In this document: positions 38,643 through 41,996 of the stretch, one piece after another
How positions within the stretch are numbered: the stretch's first letter is position 1
Layout of the letters: the number at the start of each line of letters is the position of its first letter
From: CAKSXP01 sp964539115
GTDB taxonomy: Bacteria > Bacillota > Clostridia > Oscillospirales > Oscillospiraceae
Length of the DNA stretch: 41,996 nt
Reading direction: 5' to 3'
Assembly (NCBI GenBank): GCA_964539115.1
Contig: CAZIHY010000005.1
Span: 1-41,996, forward strand
Position numbers and translations under genes: made by a program
Notes under the pieces: generated by a model
What the model was told of the DNA's origin: nothing
Seen by the model: the letters and a program-made list of their open reading frames with translations, nothing else
Database searches by the model: none

Positions 38643-40913
38643 TCAAAGACTTTTACGGATATTCTTTGCGGCTTTTACCAGGTTTGTCAGGCTGGCGACA
38701 GTCTCTGCTTCACCTCTGGTTTTCAGCCCACAGTCAGGATTGACCCAAAGATTTTCTTGAGGAATCTTCTCCAACATGATTTGAAGCGCAACTTCTATTT
38801 CCTCAACGCTTGGTACTCGGGGAGAATGGATATCATAGACTCCCGGGCCGACCTCGGTCTCAAATCCACACTTCTGAAGTGCATCCAGAATAGTCAGCTT
38901 GGAGCGAGAAGCCTCAAATGTGATAACGTCTGCGTCCATAGCGTCGATCTCGGGAATGATATCCTCAAACTCGCTGTAGCACATATGGGTGTGGATCTGC
39001 GTTTCCGGTTTCACCTTTGCGTGGCACAGGCGGAAAGCCCTGATAGCAAAATCCAGATAATCGCTGTGCCAGTCAGCGCGGCGCAACGGCAGCTTTTCCC
39101 TAAGAGCAGCCTCATCGATTTGGATAATGCGGATACCGGCCTGCTCCAGCTCCAGTACTTCGTCACGGATCGCAAGACCGATCTGGTACATCATTTCCTT
39201 TGTAGAGATATCCTCTCTGGGGAAAGACCAGTTCAAAATTGTGACAGGCCCTGTCAGCATACCTTTAACGTCCTTGTCTGTCAGGGAGTTGGCGTACTGT
39301 ATGTAATCAGTCGTGATGGATTTTTCACGCTTGATATCTCCGAATATGATTGGAGGCTTGAGACCTCTGGTGCCATAGGATTGCACCCAGGCGTTGCTTG
39401 TAAAAACATAGCCGCTTAAATTCTCACCAAAGAATTCAACCATATCATTTCGCTCAAATTCTCCATGCACGAGCACATCCAGGCCAATCTCTTCCTGGAG
39501 TTTGATGCAGTCTTTGATAAAAGCCTTTGCATTCTCACGATACTCCGATTCGCTGATTTCACCTTTACGGAATTTGGTGCGGTTTCTCATTACTTCTTTT
39601 GTCTGGGGGAAGGAACCTATAGTCGTTGTGGGAAGCGGGGGGAGATTTAAGAGCCTGCGCTGTAAAGCCTGGCGTTCTTTTCGAGGCGTCTGACGTTCAA
39701 AATCTGTATCTGTAAGAGAGCTGATTCTTGCACGCACTTCCGGATCCTCGCGCGGTCCGCCGCCCTGGAACAGCTCCTGATTGGCGCAATACGACGGATC
39801 CTGTTTGTAATCCGTAAGCTCCGCTAATCTGCAAAGCTCTTTCATCTCTTCAAGCTTTTCGTGCGCGAACGAAAAATGTCGGGTGATTTCTGGTGGAAGC
39901 TGAGTTTCATTCTTCACTGTGTATGGCACATGAAGCAGGGAGCAGGAGGTGTTAAGTATAACAGATGCGCACTGAGCTTTTAGCGCAGACAGCCGATCCA
40001 AAACAACTGAATAATTACATTTCCAGATGTTTTTTCCGTTTACCAAACCAGCAAACAGGGTTTTATCTTCAGGGAATCCATACTCCGCTACAAGGGAGGC
40101 TGTCTGTTTTCCCTCGACAAAGTCCAGGCCGATCCCGTCGAATGACAGCTGGCATAGCTGCTGATAACAGTCGCGTACATCGCCAAAATAGGTTTGGAGC
40201 AGAATCTTTACGTTCTGCTTTTTTGCCAGAAGTTTTTTGTAAAGATCGCAGAACAGAGCGATATCGGATGCGGTCAAATCCATCACCAGATAAGGCTCAT
40301 CGATTTGTAGCCATTCAACGCTGTCTTCTGCACACTTGGCCAGGATGTCAATATAGGCAAGCCGAATATCATCCACAAAGTCTGCAGCAGTTTTATTGCC
40401 GGTGCAATGTGCCAGTTTCAGGAAAGTGAAAGGGCCGATTACAACAGGCTTAGTCAGAATCCCCAGAGAACGGGCCTGACGGAAACCGTCAAGGAAGGAG
40501 TCCGAGCGGAGACTGAGGTGCGTGTCGTCATCCAGCTCCGGCACCATGTAGTGGTAATTGGTGTTGAACCACTTTTTCATAGTGAACGCCTTAACATCAC
40601 CATTTTGCCCCTGATAACCGCGCGCCATTGCAAAATAGGTGGCAATGGGGTCCTCACCCAAAGCAAGATAGCGTTCAGGAATAGCGTTCAGCATAAAGGC
40701 AGTATCCAGCATTCCGTCGTACAGGGAAAAGTCATTGGACGGAATAAGCGATACCCCGGCACTGCGCTGAGTTTTCCATTGCTCTGCCCTCAGCTCAGAA
40801 ACCGTGTTTAACAGTTCCTCTTTGCTGATCTCATTTCGGAAATATTTTTCTGTAGCAAATTTTAATTCTCTGTGTATTCCGATACGCGGAAAACCTATAA
40901 TTGAATACTGCAT
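38643..40913 (-). CDS. metE: Cobalamin-independent methionine synthase
   Basis: Transfers the methyl group of 5-methyl-THF-triglutamate to homocysteine. Two beta-barrel halves: the N-terminal half begins IIGFPRIGIHRELKFATEKY, and the catalytic C-terminal half starts near LPPLPTTTIGSFPQTKEVMR. Zinc ligands are visible in QIHTHMCYSEF (His, Cys) and WVNPDCGLKTR (Cys), with the family motif IQIDEAALREKLPLR. 756 residues, full length. ATG 40913 behind TTGGAGTTG. Promoter at 40945-40972 with a symmetric element; a LysR gene lies directly upstream on the same strand. Its substrate homocysteine is also the product of the ahcY-type enzyme in this window. Confidence 0.96.
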   Translation of the reverse strand: MQYSIIGFPRIGIHRELKFATEKYFRNEISKEELLNTVSELRAEQWKTQRSAGVSLIPSNDFSLYDGMLDTAFMLNAIPERYLALGEDPIATYFAMARGYQGQNGDVKAFTMKKWFNTNYHYMVPELDDDTHLSLRSDSFLDGFRQARSLGILTKPVVIGPFTFLKLAHCTGNKTAADFVDDIRLAYIDILAKCAEDSVEWLQIDEPYLVMDLTASDIALFCDLYKKLLAKKQNVKILLQTYFGDVRDCYQQLCQLSFDGIGLDFVEGKQTASLVAEYGFPEDKTLFAGLVNGKNIWKCNYSVVLDRLSALKAQCASVILNTSCSLLHVPYTVKNETQLPPEITRHFSFAHEKLEEMKELCRLAELTDYKQDPSYCANQELFQGGGPREDPEVRARISSLTDTDFERQTPRKERQALQRRLLNLPPLPTTTIGSFPQTKEVMRNRTKFRKGEISESEYRENAKAFIKDCIKLQEEIGLDVLVHGEFERNDMVEFFGENLSGYVFTSNAWVQSYGTRGLKPPIIFGDIKREKSITTDYIQYANSLTDKDVKGMLTGPVTILNWSFPREDISTKEMMYQIGLAIRDEVLELEQAGIRIIQIDEAALREKLPLRRADWHSDYLDFAIRAFRLCHAKVKPETQIHTHMCYSEFEDIIPEIDAMDADVITFEASRSKLTILDALQKCGFETEVGPGVYDIHSPRVPSVEEIEVALQIMLEKIPQENLWVNPDCGLKTRGEAETVASLTNLVKAAKNIRKSL

Positions 40914-40944
40914 ATTATCAACTCCAAATGGATATTTTTAGCTA

Positions 40945-40972
40945 AGTATATTCCTACTTGAATACTATGTAA
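40945..40972 (-). promoter_or_regulatory. Promoter of metE with a symmetric LysR-type element
   Basis: On the minus strand: TTACAT (40972-40967), a 16-base spacer and TATACT (40950-40945), 32 bases before the ATG. The spacer contains TATTC-N6-GAATA (40949-40964), a dyad of the size LysR-type proteins bind. Confidence 0.6.
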
Positions 40973-40978
40973 AATATG

Positions 40979-41021
40979 AAAAAACTACGGTTTGCCATAG
41001 ATAATTTCTATGGCAAACCGT
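40979..41021 (-). terminator. Rho-independent terminator of the LysR gene
   Basis: On the minus strand ACGGTTTGCCATAGA (41021-41007) pairs perfectly with TCTATGGCAAACCGT (41001-40987) around a 5-base loop, followed by AGTTTTTTC. It separates the regulator transcript from metE. Confidence 0.93.
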
Positions 41022-41066
41022 CATTTTAATAGGTATATGACCAGGTTTGGTTTACTTTTCTGTTCT

Positions 41067-41972
41067 TTATAAGCCCTGTGTGTGCCGTTTCAGCGCGTCT
41101 ATGTAGAGGGTCGCTAATCGGCCGGGTACAACTTTATTGTGTGTTATATATCCGATCTCCATATAATCGTCTACCAAAAGAGGAATGGATATAATGTTCT
41201 TTCCGTTCAGTTCTTCACTTATAACGCCGCTGCAGATGGTATAACCGTTTAAGCCGATAAGCAAATTGAACAATGTAGCCCGATCACACACCAGAATATC
41301 TTTTTTACATTCCAACGTACTTAAAATTTCCTCGGAAAAATAAAACGAGTTGTGCTCTCCCTGCTCATAAGAAAGACGGGGATATGGTGCAAGATCGTCC
41401 AATGAAATTAAGGGCTTACATGCAAGCGGACTGTTAGAGCTGACAAAAACATGCGGTTTTGCTATAAACAGAGTCTGAAATTTTAGATCGCTGGCACGAA
41501 TTGTTTTGCGAAGGATCGTTTCATTGAATTTGTTGAGATACAGTACGCCTACCTCGCTGCGGAGCCTCGCTACATCCTCAATAATGTCATAAGTTTGTGT
41601 TTCGCGCAGCCGAAAATCGTATTCTTCGCCGCCGTATTCATGCAGTAGATCCACAAAAGCCTCCACTGCGAAGGAGTAATGCTGAGTAGACACACAGAAT
41701 TGATGTTTTCTGCTGGCTTTTCCGGAATATTTCTCCTCAATCAAGCTGGTTTGCTCAATGACCTGGCGGGCATATCCCAGAAATTCTTCACCCTCAATTG
41801 AAAGGATTACACCTTTATTTGTGCGTTTAAAGATAATGATGCCCAGTTCGGATTCCAGCTCTTTGATTGCGGCCGTCAGACTTGGCTGGGCAATATATAA
41901 TTCCTTTGCAGCTTCGCTTATCGTACCCTTTGCAGCTACTGTAACGATATATTTTAGTTGTTGTAATGTCAT
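41067..41972 (-). CDS. LysR-family transcriptional regulator
   Basis: DNA-binding regulator. The N-terminal winged helix-turn-helix reads TLQQLKYIVTVAAKGTISEA then AKELYIAQPSLTAAIKELES (residues 2-42), followed by the LysR linker helix and a substrate-binding domain from about residue 90 (KHQFCVSTQHYSFAVEAFVD). 301 residues, normal. ATG 41972 with TTTGGAG about 8 bases upstream. It lies upstream of metE on the same strand but is cut off by a strong terminator. Control of metE is plausible (MetR is also a LysR protein) but not shown; many family members regulate a divergent gene, which here would lie beyond the window. Confidence 0.9.
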   Translation of the reverse strand: MTLQQLKYIVTVAAKGTISEAAKELYIAQPSLTAAIKELESELGIIIFKRTNKGVILSIEGEEFLGYARQVIEQTSLIEEKYSGKASRKHQFCVSTQHYSFAVEAFVDLLHEYGGEEYDFRLRETQTYDIIEDVARLRSEVGVLYLNKFNETILRKTIRASDLKFQTLFIAKPHVFVSSNSPLACKPLISLDDLAPYPRLSYEQGEHNSFYFSEEILSTLECKKDILVCDRATLFNLLIGLNGYTICSGVISEELNGKNIISIPLLVDDYMEIGYITHNKVVPGRLATLYIDALKRHTQGL

Positions 41973-41996
41973 AGATTTTCTCCAAATCTGAATAGT

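Noticed and set aside
40914..40986. SAM or T-box riboswitch before metE
   Set aside because: The promoter lies too close to the start and no conserved riboswitch core is present.

Overview
The window looks like a chromosomal piece of a spore-forming, anaerobic Gram-positive bacterium of class Clostridia, most likely an Oscillospiraceae/Ruminococcaceae-type gut organism. Supporting evidence: spoIVA and a SigH-like sigma factor; Rho-independent hairpins after most transcription units; strong AGGAGG ribosome sites with several GTG and TTG starts; the yajC/TIGR04086 pair; ferredoxin-type aldo/keto reductase and small redox or zinc proteins typical of anaerobes. There is no rRNA, phage, insertion sequence or CRISPR array. 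One 100-base run of N (38250-38349) is an assembly gap inside a gene.

Left part (1-15.7 kb) is mostly housekeeping on the plus strand. A tight cluster holds a sirtuin, a WecG/TagA glycosyltransferase, a thymidylate kinase and 5-formyl-THF cyclo-ligase. A tiny cysteine-rich membrane protein gene follows on the minus strand (2756-2893). Then come mltG, yajC, a TIGR04086 membrane protein, an AT-rich 324-base intergenic stretch with dif-like half sites, a Xer-type recombinase, a DUF624-like membrane protein, ruvCAB with glmM, a SigH-like sigma factor, a CxxC-x17-CxxC zinc protein, a DUF1858 redox protein, trmK, a Nif3-like protein and spoIVA.

Middle part (15.8-29 kb) is metabolic: aspartate aminotransferase, purB, an SAH/MTA deaminase overlapping an adenosylhomocysteinase-type gene (a SAM by-product recycling pair), mgtE, an AEC transporter, a frameshifted remnant of a sugar-type ABC solute-binding protein, a divergently transcribed aldo/keto reductase and sugar isomerase that share a palindrome between their promoters, a processive GT2 glycosyltransferase, and a large FAD-dependent reductase.

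Right part (29-42 kb) is more accessory: an orphan 119-residue protein with a strong promoter facing it from the opposite strand, tRNA-Arg(CCG), a MoxR/VWA pair, a MATE exporter divergent from a thioesterase-azlC-azlD operon, asnB with a terminator in its leader, a secreted lipoprotein form of phosphatidylserine decarboxylase (interrupted by the assembly gap), and metE downstream of a LysR regulator.

The most distinctive items are the lipoprotein PSD-like enzyme with its Thr/Pro repeat linker, the cysteine-rich mini-protein, the recombinase upstream region, and two genes (TIGR04086 and spoIVA) whose ribosome-binding sites lie in the 3' arm of a stable hairpin. All calls come from reading the sequence; no database search was run.
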